Shown here piece by piece: positions 1 through 8,428 of a stretch of DNA of 64,000 bases. The position numbers and the translations under genes were made by a program. The DNA is from Pseudomonas sp. MUP55 (lineage in GTDB: Bacteria; Pseudomonadota; Gammaproteobacteria; Pseudomonadales; Pseudomonadaceae), in the NCBI RefSeq assembly GCF_034043515.1, contig NZ_CP138214.1, forward strand, positions 2,790,001-2,854,000, in the 5' to 3' direction. The notes under the pieces were generated by a model, which did no database searches, was not told the DNA's origin, and saw only the letters and a program-made list of their open reading frames with translations. Each line of letters opens with the position of its first letter. Position 1 is the first letter of the stretch.

Positions 1-1
1 T

Positions 2-772
2 TTGAGCAGCGCTAAAACCGTGGCGTGGCCGGGCTGGTTGCTCGGGTTGGGTGGCCTGGCAGGGTTGCTGGTGCTCTGGTGGCTGGGGGTGAAACTGTTT
101 GGCGAAGCCGACGGCCTGTCGGCGCGTTTTTCCCTGTCGGCGACTTTCAGCAGCCTGTGGGAATTGCTCGGGCGCGGTGAGTTGTATGTGCACATTGCGG
201 TCAGCCTCAAGCGCATCTTCGTCGGGCTGTTCCTGGCCTTGCTGGTGGGCGTGCCGTTGGGCCTGCTGGTGGGCAGCTCGCGCAACCTGGAGGCGGCGAC
301 CACGCCGGCCTTCCAGTTTTTGCGCATGATCTCGCCGCTGTCCTGGATGCCGATCGTGGTGATGCTGATGGGGGTAGGGGACCAGCCGATCTATTTCCTG
401 CTGGCATTCGCTGCGGTGTGGCCGATCATGCTCAACACCGCGGCCGGCGTGCGTCAGCTCGACCCGCGCTGGCTGCAATTGAGCAAGAGCTTGAGTGCGA
501 CGCGCTGGGAGACGTTGCGCCGGGTGATCATTCCTGGCGTGGTGGGGCATGTGTTGACCGGCGTGCGCCTGGCCATCGGCATTCTGTGGATCGTGCTGGT
601 GCCGTGCGAGATGCTGGGGGTGAGTGCGGGGCTGGGGTATTACATCCTCGATACCCGTGACCGGCTGGCGTATTCGGAACTGATGGCGATGGTGCTGCTG
701 ATCGGGCTGCTGGGGTTTGCGCTGGATGCCCTGGCGCGGTGGCTGCATCAGCGCTGGGTGCATGCAGGGTAA
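2..772 (+). CDS. ABC transporter inner-membrane permease (SsuC/TauC/NrtB-like)
   Basis: 256 residues, rich in hydrophobic helices, with the binding-protein-dependent permease loop around residues 160-180 (SLSATRWETLRRVIIP, an EAA-type loop that contacts the ATPase). Length and layout fit permeases for sulfonate, taurine, nitrate or cyanate. I chose the TTG at position 2; TTGA may overlap the stop of an upstream gene outside the window, which would fit an operon with the missing ATPase and binding protein. The substrate cannot be told from this subunit. Family call is firm; the exact start is uncertain because the window opens here. Confidence 0.85.
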   Translation: MSSAKTVAWPGWLLGLGGLAGLLVLWWLGVKLFGEADGLSARFSLSATFSSLWELLGRGELYVHIAVSLKRIFVGLFLALLVGVPLGLLVGSSRNLEAATTPAFQFLRMISPLSWMPIVVMLMGVGDQPIYFLLAFAAVWPIMLNTAAGVRQLDPRWLQLSKSLSATRWETLRRVIIPGVVGHVLTGVRLAIGILWIVLVPCEMLGVSAGLGYYILDTRDRLAYSELMAMVLLIGLLGFALDALARWLHQRWVHAG

Positions 773-820
773 CGGTGTGTCCAAGGCGGGCGTCTCGCTG
801 GCGGCGAGACGCCCATTCCT

Positions 821-955
821 TCAACGGTGCTCGTAGCCTGGGCCGCCTTCATAGCGATGGTCATGCCAGCCGCCGCCACCGCGTGGGAAGAAAAAGCAGC
901 CGCTCATGGTCAGCATGATCAGCAAGGGAATCAGCAGGGTGATTCGACGCAGCAT
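821..955 (-). CDS. Small outer-membrane-type lipoprotein, 44 aa
   Basis: The reading frame is open to 1105, but a GAGG ribosome site 9 bases before the ATG at 955 favours this shorter form. The product starts MLRR, has a hydrophobic stretch, and then a lipobox ending LTMSGC at residues 14-19, so it should be lipidated at Cys19. The mature part is only about 26 residues, rich in Gly, His, Tyr and Arg. It is transcribed toward the permease gene. Function unknown. Confidence 0.7.
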   Translation of the reverse strand: MLRRITLLIPLLIMLTMSGCFFFPRGGGGWHDHRYEGGPGYEHR

Positions 956-1128
956 TTGGGCAATCCTCAAGGTGTTCACAAGGTCAATCAGGCGTGGAAC
1001 GAGCCAAAGCTTTTCATCGCCTGTAACATGAGACCCTGCCGCCCCCGGTCCATCCCCGTTTTCGGGTATGTGCTTGGCATGCGCGGCGATACACAGTGGA
1101 TACATTCCTACCGGTTCGAGAACTCGTC

Positions 1129-1323
1129 ATGACCCAAAAGCAACGTCTGAAATACTCGATTCTGATTGCCCTGACCGTACTGGCCTCGATGTTCGGCCTG
1201 TCCTACCTGCAGAACATCGGTGCGATCAGCGAGAAAACCTTCCAGTACCTGGCCATTGCGATTGCCGTGGTGGTGGTCGTGATCAACGGCATCATGCGTC
1301 GCAAGGTCAAGCCTCACTTCTGA
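1129..1323 (+). CDS. Small two-helix membrane protein, 64 aa
   Basis: Two hydrophobic segments (about residues 9-28 and 39-56) separated by a short polar loop, with a basic C-terminus (RRKVKPHF), suggest a small inner-membrane protein with both ends in the cytoplasm. The frame is open from 1096, but the ATG at 1129 begins the part that looks protein-like (MTQKQR). It converges with the Fur-like gene, whose stop is 13 bp downstream. No family recognised. Confidence 0.6.
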   Translation: MTQKQRLKYSILIALTVLASMFGLSYLQNIGAISEKTFQYLAIAIAVVVVVINGIMRRKVKPHF

Positions 1324-1335
1324 TGTGGGCGTGAT

Positions 1336-1716
1336 TCAGACGTGCCCCTCCAGCACTCTGGCAGCCTCTTCGTGGAGGCTGTAGCTCTTGTCGGCATTGA
1401 GGGTGATCACGCCCTCGCTGCTCAGGCGCTTGAGCACCTCGCGCACACTGAGAAACGACAGCGGGATGCCCAGTTCCAGTAAATGGCTGTGCACACCGCG
1501 CACGCCAAGGGTGCGCTGGTTGCCGGCCGCGGTGAGCAGGGCGTCGATGACCTTCAGCCGGATCAGGCTGGTGCGCAGGCCGAAACACTTGAGCAGGTGG
1601 CGAATACGCTGGTTGCCCTGCTGTTCGGGCGTCTTGCCGAACCCTTGCGGGCCGTTGCCGAAATTGGCCTCGGCGGTCGGTGAATGTCCATCCGTGGGCA
1701 CTTGAGGGTTGTACAT
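1336..1716 (-). CDS. Fur-like winged-helix regulator lacking the metal/dimer domain
   Basis: 126 residues. After a polar 35-residue N-terminus, residues 38-115 read as a Fur-type winged helix (LRTSLIRLKVIDAL, then GVHSHL and SVREVLKRLSSEGVI). Fur proteins normally continue into a C-terminal dimerisation domain with His/Cys metal ligands; here the protein stops after the DNA-binding part. An AAGGAG site lies 8 bases before the ATG. It is divergent from pvdQ, the same pairing as PA2384-pvdQ in P. aeruginosa, so it is probably the PA2384 orthologue. The role in iron response is inferred from that context. Confidence 0.7.
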   Translation of the reverse strand: MYNPQVPTDGHSPTAEANFGNGPQGFGKTPEQQGNQRIRHLLKCFGLRTSLIRLKVIDALLTAAGNQRTLGVRGVHSHLLELGIPLSFLSVREVLKRLSSEGVITLNADKSYSLHEEAARVLEGHV

Positions 1717-1873
1717 GCAAAAACTCCTTATCAGAGCCTGATCAGGAAAATGATGGTGCTCTTATTCAATAAGACGAACGAACGAGCAAAATCATGAAGT
1801 GCACGATGTAGAAAATTTGTCGGTATCGGGTTTGTCACAGTCCGGTCGCCCGGAATAAACCCGCCACGGCCGT

Positions 1874-1897
1874 TAAATTATTTCCGCTGGGGTGCGT
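1874..1897 (+). promoter_or_regulatory. PvdS-type iron-starvation promoter for pvdQ
   Basis: TAAAT at 1874-1878 is followed, exactly 16 bases later, by CGT at 1895-1897. This is the spacing of the iron-starvation box read by the ECF sigma factor PvdS. It sits 57 bp before the preferred pvdQ start (1955) and overlaps an alternative GTG at 1892, arguing against the latter. Confidence 0.7.
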
Positions 1898-1954
1898 CCT
1901 TACGGTGGGGAAGTTGTCCCTACCGAGGGTGTTCAATTTGACTGTGGAGTCGGC

Positions 1955-4240
1955 GTGATTATTTTCAACGGGTTGTCCAGGGTATGCGTGACAGGGCTGT
2001 TGCTGGGAATGAGCCTGGCCGCATCGGCGCGTGAGCAAGTGCCTCAGGCGCAGGCATCGGCGCAGATCCGGCGTACCACCTACGGCGTGCCGCACATCCG
2101 CGCTGGCGATGAACGCGGCCTGGGCTTCGGCATCGGCTATGCGTATGCCCAGGACAACCTGTGTCTGCTGGCCAATGAAGTGGTCACGGTGAACGGTCAA
2201 CGTGCGCGGTTCTTCGGCCCCGAGCAGGCCACCCTGGAGGAGCGCAACAACCTTGCCAGTGATGTGTTCTTTACCTGGCTGAACACACCGGACGCGGTCG
2301 AGGCGTTCTGGAACGCGCAGACGCCGCAGATCCGCGAGCGTATCGAAGGCTACGTGGCCGGCTACAACCGTTATCTGAAAGAGCAGGGCGCACCGGCGCA
2401 GTGTCAGGCAGCGTGGGTGCGTCCGTTGGTCAAGGAGGACCTGGTCAAGCTGACCCGCAGGTTGCTGGTAGAAGGTGGCGTCGGTCAATTCGCCGAAGCG
2501 CTGGTAGGCGCCACACCTCCCCAGGCCACCGCCGCCGTGCAGCCTGGCGCGAAGGCATTCGACTTGGCCGCCGCCCAACAGCAGCGCTTCGCCCTTGACC
2601 GCGGCAGCAATGCCGTCGCGGTGGGTAAGGATCGCTCCTTCAACGGGCGCGGGATGTTGCTGGCCAACCCGCATTTTCCGTGGGTGGGCGGCATGCGCTT
2701 TTACGAGATGCACCTGACCATCCCCGGCCAGCTGGATGTGATGGGCGCGGCGCTGCCAGGGTTGCCGGTGGTCAATATCGGCTTCAACCAGCACGTGGCG
2801 TGGACGCACACGGTAGACACTTCCAAGCATTTCACCCTGTATCGCCTGACGCTCGACCCCAAGGATTCCACCCGCTACCTGCTCGACGGCAAGTCCTTGC
2901 CCCTGGATAAAACCACGCTGACGGTACAGGCCAAACAAGCCGACGGCAGCCTCAAGGAAGTCACCCATACGGTCTACAGTTCGCAGTTCGGCCCGGTGGT
3001 GCAGTGGCCCGGCAAGCTGGACTGGGACAAGCAATACGCCTTCAGCCTGCGCGACGCCAACCTTGGCAACGACCGCGTGCTGCAACAGTGGTACGCCATG
3101 AACCGCGCCGGCAGCCTCACCGAACTGCAAACCTCGGTACACACGCTGCAAGGCATCCCGTGGGTCAACACCCTGGCCGCCGATGACCAGGGCCAGAGCC
3201 TGTACATGAACCTCTCGGTGGTGCCCAACGTCAGTGCCGCCAAGCTCGCGCAATGCAGCGACCCGCGTGTGGGCCTGCAAATGATCATGCTCGACGGCAG
3301 CCGCAGCGCCTGCGCTTGGGACATTGACCCTCGCGCCGCGCAAGCGGGGATCTTCCCGGCCGCCCAACTGCCGCAACTGCAGCGCAGCGACTATGTGCAG
3401 CACTCCAACGACTCCGCCTGGATGGTCAACCCCAAGGCGCCGCTCACCGGCTTCTCCCCGGTGATCAGCCAGGACAACATCGGCCTCGGCCCCCGTGCCC
3501 GGTTCGCCCTGCAGCGCCTGCAATCACTGGAGAAACAGCCGATCACCGTCAGCGACCTGCAAGCCATGGTCATGGACAACGAGGTGTACCTCGCCGGGCA
3601 AGTCATGCCGGACCTGCTGCAGTTCTGCGCCAAGCACCTGGGCAACGATGCCGCGACGCTCCAGCCACTGTGCACCAGCCTTAAAAGGTGGGACCAACGC
3701 GCCAACCTCGACAGCGGCCTGGGCCTGGTGCACTTCATCAACCTGGTGGAACACCTGCAGCAAATCCCCGATGCCTGGCGCGTCGCCTTCGATCCGGCCC
3801 ACCCGCTGACCACCCCCAGCGGCCTGGCCATCGACCGCGCGCCCGTGGCCAAAGCCCTGCGCGAAGCCATGCTCGCCTCAAGCAGCGCCGTCGACAAACT
3901 CGGCCTGAACCGCTGGGGCGACATCCAGCTCTCCGGCCAAACCCCCATCCACGGCGGCCCGCAAGAACTGGGCATCTACAACGCCATGCAAACCGTGCCC
4001 CGCGCCGACGGCAAACGCGAAGTCGTCAGCGGCACCAGCTACCTGCAAATCGTCACCTTCGACGACAAAGGCCCTCAGGCCGTAGGCGTACTGGCGTTCT
4101 CCGAGTCCAGCAACCCCCAGTCGAACCACGCCAAGGACCAGACCCAAGCCTTCTCCGAGAAAAAGCTGCGCCCACTGCCATTCACCGAAGCCCAGATCAA
4201 GGCCGATCCGCAGTATCAGGAACAACGCATCCAGGAGTAG
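1955..4240 (+). CDS. pvdQ: PvdQ, periplasmic acylase of the Ntn-hydrolase family
   Basis: PvdQ removes the fatty acyl chain from the acylated pyoverdine precursor in the periplasm and can also cleave long-chain acyl-homoserine lactones. The protein aligns from memory with P. aeruginosa PvdQ throughout (TTYGVPHIRA, LLVEGGVGQFA, LLANPHFPW, GLPVVNIGF, NSNDSAW). Self-cleavage should occur at the Gly-Ser of LDRGSNA; Ser218 in this numbering becomes the N-terminal nucleophile of the beta chain. The frame is open from a GTG at 1892, but the GTG at 1955 has a GGAG 5 bases upstream and begins a clean signal peptide ending SLAASA. 761 residues, usual for the family. Start codon is the main doubt. Confidence 0.95.
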   Translation: MIIFNGLSRVCVTGLLLGMSLAASAREQVPQAQASAQIRRTTYGVPHIRAGDERGLGFGIGYAYAQDNLCLLANEVVTVNGQRARFFGPEQATLEERNNLASDVFFTWLNTPDAVEAFWNAQTPQIRERIEGYVAGYNRYLKEQGAPAQCQAAWVRPLVKEDLVKLTRRLLVEGGVGQFAEALVGATPPQATAAVQPGAKAFDLAAAQQQRFALDRGSNAVAVGKDRSFNGRGMLLANPHFPWVGGMRFYEMHLTIPGQLDVMGAALPGLPVVNIGFNQHVAWTHTVDTSKHFTLYRLTLDPKDSTRYLLDGKSLPLDKTTLTVQAKQADGSLKEVTHTVYSSQFGPVVQWPGKLDWDKQYAFSLRDANLGNDRVLQQWYAMNRAGSLTELQTSVHTLQGIPWVNTLAADDQGQSLYMNLSVVPNVSAAKLAQCSDPRVGLQMIMLDGSRSACAWDIDPRAAQAGIFPAAQLPQLQRSDYVQHSNDSAWMVNPKAPLTGFSPVISQDNIGLGPRARFALQRLQSLEKQPITVSDLQAMVMDNEVYLAGQVMPDLLQFCAKHLGNDAATLQPLCTSLKRWDQRANLDSGLGLVHFINLVEHLQQIPDAWRVAFDPAHPLTTPSGLAIDRAPVAKALREAMLASSSAVDKLGLNRWGDIQLSGQTPIHGGPQELGIYNAMQTVPRADGKREVVSGTSYLQIVTFDDKGPQAVGVLAFSESSNPQSNHAKDQTQAFSEKKLRPLPFTEAQIKADPQYQEQRIQE

Positions 4241-4453
4241 GGCAGGGCTGCAACCCCTTGATGCCAATGCGAAATATTTTTGAAATCAAGGGGTTGCAGG
4301 CATAAGCAAATGAGTACATAATGGCGCCCATCGAACGCAATGAAGCATTAAAAACTTCAATGTATTCAATGAGTTAGAGTAGAGGCGCGCTTCACAGAGC
4401 CCACTCAAGTTTGTATGCGGTGAGTGCAGGTAATACCGGCACTGATCGTTTGA

Positions 4454-4527
4454 GGCCGAGTAGCAAAATGGTTATGCAGCGGATTGCAAATCCGCCTACG
4501 CCGGTTCGATTCCGACCTCGGCCTCCA
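4454..4527 (+). tRNA. tRNA-Cys (anticodon GCA)
   Basis: A 74-base gene with a 7-bp acceptor stem (GGCCGAG / CTCGGCC), encoded CCA at 4525-4527, T-loop GGTTCGATTCC and anticodon loop ATTGCAAAT with GCA. It closely resembles E. coli tRNA-Cys in arrangement. Its 3' half is the integration target of the island that follows, and is regenerated intact at this end. Confidence 0.97.
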
Positions 4528-4551
4528 CTCTTAAAGCCCCGTAGATCAATG
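4478..4551 (+). repeat. att copy 1: 3' half of tRNA-Cys plus terminator start (direct repeat)
   Basis: These 74 bases recur without a mismatch at 18725-18798. The repeat covers the anticodon arm, T arm, CCA and first half of the terminator; weaker similarity continues through the terminator and about 70 bp beyond. This is the signature of tyrosine-recombinase integration into a tRNA 3' end. Confidence 0.93.
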
Positions 4552-4567
4552 ATCTACGGGGTTTTTT
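4537..4567 (+). terminator. Rho-independent terminator of tRNA-Cys
   Basis: An 11-bp perfect stem CCCCGTAGATC / GATCTACGGGG with a 3-base loop, followed by T6. Confidence 0.92.
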
Positions 4568-4587
4568 ATTGCCTGTGGTTCGAGAAG

Positions 4588-4619
4588 TGTTCCGCAACTT
4601 TTGGGATGTGTTCCGCAAC
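4588..4619 (+). repeat. Paired direct repeats, possible integrase arm sites (copy 1)
   Basis: TGTTCCGCAAC occurs at 4588-4598 and 4609-4619, 21 bp apart start to start (two helical turns). The same pair, one member slightly altered, lies at the same place after the second att copy. Confidence 0.5.
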
Positions 4620-4655
4620 CCTACGCGTTTTTGATCGCAATGAGGGAGCAGAACA

Positions 4656-5345
4656 GTGCCGGGTAAAGTCTTTGCCGGAGGTGCCGCGCTCTACTTCATG
4701 CTTCCCCAAGCCGCCCCGGTTGAAGCCCTCAATGACATCAACGGAGACTTGGTGACGCTTTACCGCGTTGTGCAGAACCACCTCGAAGAATTTGTGTGCC
4801 AGTTCAAATGGGCACTCAGTTCCCGTCAGGTGTTCGAGTGGCAGAAGATGGCACGTCCCGAAACCCTCACCGACATCCAGCGCGCGGCTCGGTTTTTCTA
4901 CCTACAGCAACATGCGTTTGCCGGCAAGGTGACGGTGCAGACATTTGGTACTGCGACAACTGGCCCTGCGATCAGCCCGCTGCGGATCGAGGAAGCCTGG
5001 TAACGGCTGGCCGGTTCCTACGTCGAAAATCTTCCTTGGCTTGACTGCGCGGAACGCTACGACCGGGCTCATACGTTTCACTACATGGGCCCGCCGTATT
5101 GGCAAACCGCCGGCTATGGAGTGAACTTTCCGTTTGAAAACTACAAGCGGATTGCCGGTTTTATGCGCAGCTGCAAGGGCAAAGTGGTAGTCAGTATTAA
5201 CGATTACCCGGACATCCGACGAGTGTTCGATGGTTTTCACCTTGAGACGCTTGACATCCTGTACTGCACCTCCTACGGGGAAAAACGGCTGAGGTCAGTG
5301 GAGGACTTGTAACCATGAACTAGGACTCAGCAGCGTTGGGGGGCT
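4656..5345 (+). pseudogene. Broken DNA adenine methylase (D12 class), paralogue of the gene at 9665
   Basis: From VFAGGAALYFM the translation follows the intact methylase at 9665-10459 closely, but the N-terminal SAM-binding segment (WMGGKRR) is missing. A TAA at 5001-5003 replaces a Gln codon, four residues just before it are lost, the catalytic DPPY has become GPPY, and a late frameshift puts a premature stop at 5310. The gene is therefore dead in several independent ways. It sits immediately inside the left att and probably records an earlier phage arm at this site. Confidence 0.88.
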
Positions 5346-5436
5346 TATTTTAATGTAGTCAATCCATCTCCTTTGGTGGCACGATACGACGTTACGAACA
5401 TGAATCAAGGCATGCAAATTTAACTGGTGGAACCGT

Positions 5437-6654
5437 ATGAACTTTCAAAAACTCTCGGTCAGCAACTGGCATGCCTTGGGAAGGATAGAAATTGATCTAA
5501 GTCGCCGAGTTACTATTCTCACTGGCGCGAATGGAAGCGGGAAAACTTCCTTGCTTCGACTGCTCGCGATGCATGCCCAATGGGCGGCCAGTGATTTTGG
5601 TGTTCCTGGCGAGAAATCGGCGGTGGAGTCCCCCTCGACACATATTACATATAAGACTATTGGAGAGCTTGAATATTCCAATGGTCAAATAACTGATGTT
5701 TTGGTGAGCGAACAGGGGATTCGCAAGCATCTCGCTCTTTCGAAGGCTCAGGTTGTTAATAGCTTTTTTGTGTCTTCGCATCGGCCTCCACTTCGATATG
5801 ACACCCCAACCGGTATTAAAATAGATGATAGCCCTGATCTAAAAAAAGCATTGGAGTTGTCGAGGGATGGACAAAAATCTGCTATTGAAGGAACGAAAGA
5901 TAATTTCACTGCTTCAATAAAAAACACTCTGTTTGCGTGGTTGGTTGCTGGGTATGGCGTTAAGTCTAGCGATAAATATATACTCCATCCAGTAGATGAA
6001 TGTCGGAGGTACTTTGAAGGTTTCCAGAGTATTTTGCGTATTGCAGTACCTCGTCAATTCAAGTTTGAGTCTATTGAGGTGGGTGTTGGTGCAGAGGTAG
6101 TTTTCGTATGTAATGGTGGGCGTGATCGTTTTATTCTTGAGAGTGCGTCGGGAGGTCTCGCAGCTGTAATTGAAATCGCATGGATGCTGTACCTTCAGCA
6201 GCTCAATGTGGAGGGGGGCGAGGAATTTACCGCGATAATTGATGAAATTGAAAATCATCTACACCCCAGTATTCAAAGAACGATTCTTCCAGATTTAGTT
6301 GCCGCATTTCCTCTTGCAAGGTTCGTAGTTAGTACTCATAGTCCGCTCGTAGTGTCTTCTGTATTTGAAGCAAATGTCTATGCCTTGCGCTTTGATGAGT
6401 GGTCTCGTGCTAATTCCGAATTGCTTGATTTTAAGGAGAAGGCGAGGACAGCTGCTCAAATATTGGATGAGGTTTTGGGTGTTACAGTTACAGTTCCAGT
6501 TTGGGTGGAGGAGCAACTGGCTATCGTTGTTAACGATTACAGTCAGCGCCCGGTGACGGAAGTTATTTTTTCGGATTTACGAGAGGAGCTGAAATCTAGA
6601 GGACTGGAGGATTTTTTACCGCAAACCATTACAGCTGTGGTGAGTCAAAAATGA
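5437..6654 (+). CDS. AAA/ABC-like ATPase, PtuA-like subunit of a Septu-type defence pair
   Basis: 405 residues. Walker A GANGSGKT at 30-37 directly after an N-terminal strand typical of RecF/SMC-like ATPases; signature-like SASGG near 230; Walker B AIIDEIENHLHP around residue 268; H-loop VSTHSPLV near 300. This is the OLD/PtuA-like AAA_15/AAA_21 layout without an inserted coiled coil or TOPRIM. Its stop overlaps the start of an HNH gene by ATGA, the gene order of Septu (PtuA-PtuB), where the ATPase is thought to restrain the nuclease until phage infection. It is AT-richer than the flanking chromosome. The Septu assignment is inference from architecture; family membership is firm. Confidence 0.8.
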   Translation: MNFQKLSVSNWHALGRIEIDLSRRVTILTGANGSGKTSLLRLLAMHAQWAASDFGVPGEKSAVESPSTHITYKTIGELEYSNGQITDVLVSEQGIRKHLALSKAQVVNSFFVSSHRPPLRYDTPTGIKIDDSPDLKKALELSRDGQKSAIEGTKDNFTASIKNTLFAWLVAGYGVKSSDKYILHPVDECRRYFEGFQSILRIAVPRQFKFESIEVGVGAEVVFVCNGGRDRFILESASGGLAAVIEIAWMLYLQQLNVEGGEEFTAIIDEIENHLHPSIQRTILPDLVAAFPLARFVVSTHSPLVVSSVFEANVYALRFDEWSRANSELLDFKEKARTAAQILDEVLGVTVTVPVWVEEQLAIVVNDYSQRPVTEVIFSDLREELKSRGLEDFLPQTITAVVSQK

Positions 6655-7241
6655 TAAGACTTGCTCGTCTGGATTGTCCGTACCCGTTAGCATTAGAAAA
6701 CCGGAATTATAAGCATTCGAGGAATAAGGAGGCTTTGTTAGCAAGCACGCATGGCAAGTGCATGTATTGTGAAAGTAAAGTGCTTGCAGTTGATTATGGT
6801 GATGTAGAACACATTCGCCCAAAGGCTGAAGGTAAGTTTCCGCATTTAGAGTTTGAATGGAGCAATTTAGGTATTTCTTGTGCTCGATGTAATGGCTCTA
6901 AGTCTGATAAGTTTGACGAGGCTTTTCCTTATGTTAATCCGTTTGAGGAGGAGCCTTCGGAGTATTTGGTTTCTGTATATAGTTTTGTGTTCGCTTTTCG
7001 CGGTAATGAGCGTGGTCAGTTGACAATTAATGATCTGGGGTTGAATCGCCCGGAACTTGTTGAGAGGCGTAAAACTCATGTTGATAACATTCGTGAAGTT
7101 ATTTCGGCGGTCTATGCTCGTGAAAACCCAGAGTTGCGTAGATTAGCTCTGGCGGAATTGATTAAAGAGGCTGCCCCGGATAGGGAGTATTCCTTTGCTG
7201 TAACTGCTTTGCTTCGTGAGCATGGGGTTATTGATCGTTGA
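6651..7241 (+). CDS. HNH endonuclease, PtuB-like
   Basis: 196 residues. A zinc-knuckle HNH fold is visible: C37-x2-C40 (CMYC), the core VEHIRPK with His54, Asn72 in EWSNL, and C77-x2-C80 (CARC) followed by NGSKSDKF. This matches HNH proteins of the PtuB/retron-effector type, expected to cut nucleic acid. The ATGA overlap with the ATPase implies translational coupling, and a strong terminator ends the pair at 7298-7338. No other gene is in the operon. Confidence 0.85.
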   Translation: MIRLARLDCPYPLALENRNYKHSRNKEALLASTHGKCMYCESKVLAVDYGDVEHIRPKAEGKFPHLEFEWSNLGISCARCNGSKSDKFDEAFPYVNPFEEEPSEYLVSVYSFVFAFRGNERGQLTINDLGLNRPELVERRKTHVDNIREVISAVYARENPELRRLALAELIKEAAPDREYSFAVTALLREHGVIDR

Positions 7242-7297
7242 TTTTTGAAATTTTATTTAATGCCAATGAAAAATAGCCGCGACGCGATATGTACACA

Positions 7298-7338
7298 AGC
7301 CCTATAGCCCTTTAATCTCGAGGCTACAGGGCTTTTTT
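7298..7338 (+). terminator. Terminator after the ATPase-HNH pair
   Basis: Stem AGCCCTATAGCC / GGCTACAGGGCT with one interruption and an ATTTAAT-type loop, then T6. Confidence 0.85.
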
Positions 7339-7468
7339 GCGCTAGCACTCCAACATAGTCGACGTATTACTCAGTGTTGGCAATTTTTTTCACCGACGTT
7401 GGTCATTTTCAATTGAGGTTGACCAACCACGACGCCATCCAGCCGTAGCTTCCCTCCTTCGTCGCCTG

Positions 7469-7957
7469 TTACTTCGTGGGGTTAACGATCTCACCGACGC
7501 GCCGATAGACCTTCTTTGTCATCTCCTCAGTGGAGTGGCCGAGCAGCCGACTTGCATGCGCTAGTTCTATCTCGCTTGCGGCTTTAGGGCGGATGTCTTT
7601 GAACTGAAACTGACGGATTAGTACAGCCAGGGCGGGATCGCCGTCGGCACCGGCCTTGATGGCCGCTTTCTCCCGGGCTTCATCCCAGCGGTTGCGTAGC
7701 ATCTGCTGGCTCATCCGAAGGCCGGACGCGTTCGTGATAAGCGTTGAGGTCTTAATCCCATTTAACGATCTGCGTTCGACTAGCTTGTCTAGGAATAGAC
7801 TAAGCGCTGATTGTTCGCCGGCATCGTCCAGGCGAATACGCAGAAGCTTGCCGCCCTTGCCCTGGCGAACCCCTACGAAGCCGTTGGACAGATCGGTAGT
7901 TGCCACCTTCAGCACATCGGCAGGGCGCTGGCCGGTCAGGTAGGGGATCGCAATTCG
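7469..7957 (-). pseudogene. C-terminal remnant of a tyrosine-recombinase integrase
   Basis: Only the catalytic end remains: LTGQRPADVLKV, a conserved QFKDIRPKAASE (box II Arg) and LLGHS...VYRR with the nucleophile Tyr, ending IVNPTK. Upstream of about 7957 the reading leaves integrase and runs antisense through a phage gpD fragment, so the N-terminal half was lost by recombination. Orientation is with the C-terminus toward the tRNA. A second remnant of the same family is at 20288-20552. Not expected to recombine. Confidence 0.88.
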
Positions 7958-8380
7958 CACAAGGCCGTGGCGACTAAGCATCAGAACAAAAAGGACGGCA
8001 AATTGGCGGTGGTCACCATCGACAACGAGGATGCGCCGGACGGCTTGCCGGCGGTGCACACGGATCGGCACATCTATCCGAACAAGACCGCTGCTGAGTC
8101 AGCAGCCAAAGCACGGTTAGCGGCATTCAATCGCTCGACCGCCGACGTGCGTTTCGAGATGCCAGGCCGGACTGACATTTTTGCCGAGCGCCTGATCAAC
8201 GCCCAGGGCTTCAAGGTCGGGCTGGATGGCGAATACCTGGCGGATTCGGTGGAGCAGGTGTTTACCCAATCTGGCTGGTCGACCACGGTCGAGTGCAATG
8301 CCGGCAAGCAAGGCAAATCCAAGGGTAAGAAAAAGAAAGAAACGAAGCCGCTCAAGGTCGTGAGCGTCGAGAAGCTGTAA
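7958..8380 (+). pseudogene. C-terminal fragment of phage late control protein D (gpD)
   Basis: From about HKAVATKHQN onward the frame reads as the end of a P2-type gpD tail protein (KAVATKHQN, DRHIYPNKTAA, FNRSTADV, KVGLDGEYLADSVEQ, then a lysine-rich tail). About the first two thirds are absent; the fragment joins the antisense integrase remnant directly. An open frame runs back to 7811 but that part is antisense integrase. It is followed by a terminator and then the lysis genes, the usual order in Pseudomonas P2-like prophages and tailocins. Confidence 0.82.
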
Positions 8381-8388
8381 TGCAATCC

Positions 8389-8416
8389 ACCGCCGCCTAA
8401 GTGCGGTATTTTTTTG
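8389..8416 (+). terminator. Terminator after gpD fragment
   Basis: ACCGC / GCGGT stem with a 9-base loop followed by ATTTTTTT. Confidence 0.65.
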
Positions 8417-8428
8417 TTCGGAGTTTTT

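Noticed and set aside
1892..1954. GTG at 1892 as pvdQ start
   Set aside because: It overlaps the PvdS-type promoter, lacks a ribosome site and would bury the signal peptide.
1835..3523. Long minus-strand open frame antisense to pvdQ
   Set aside because: No domain or start signal; pvdQ is unambiguous on the plus strand.
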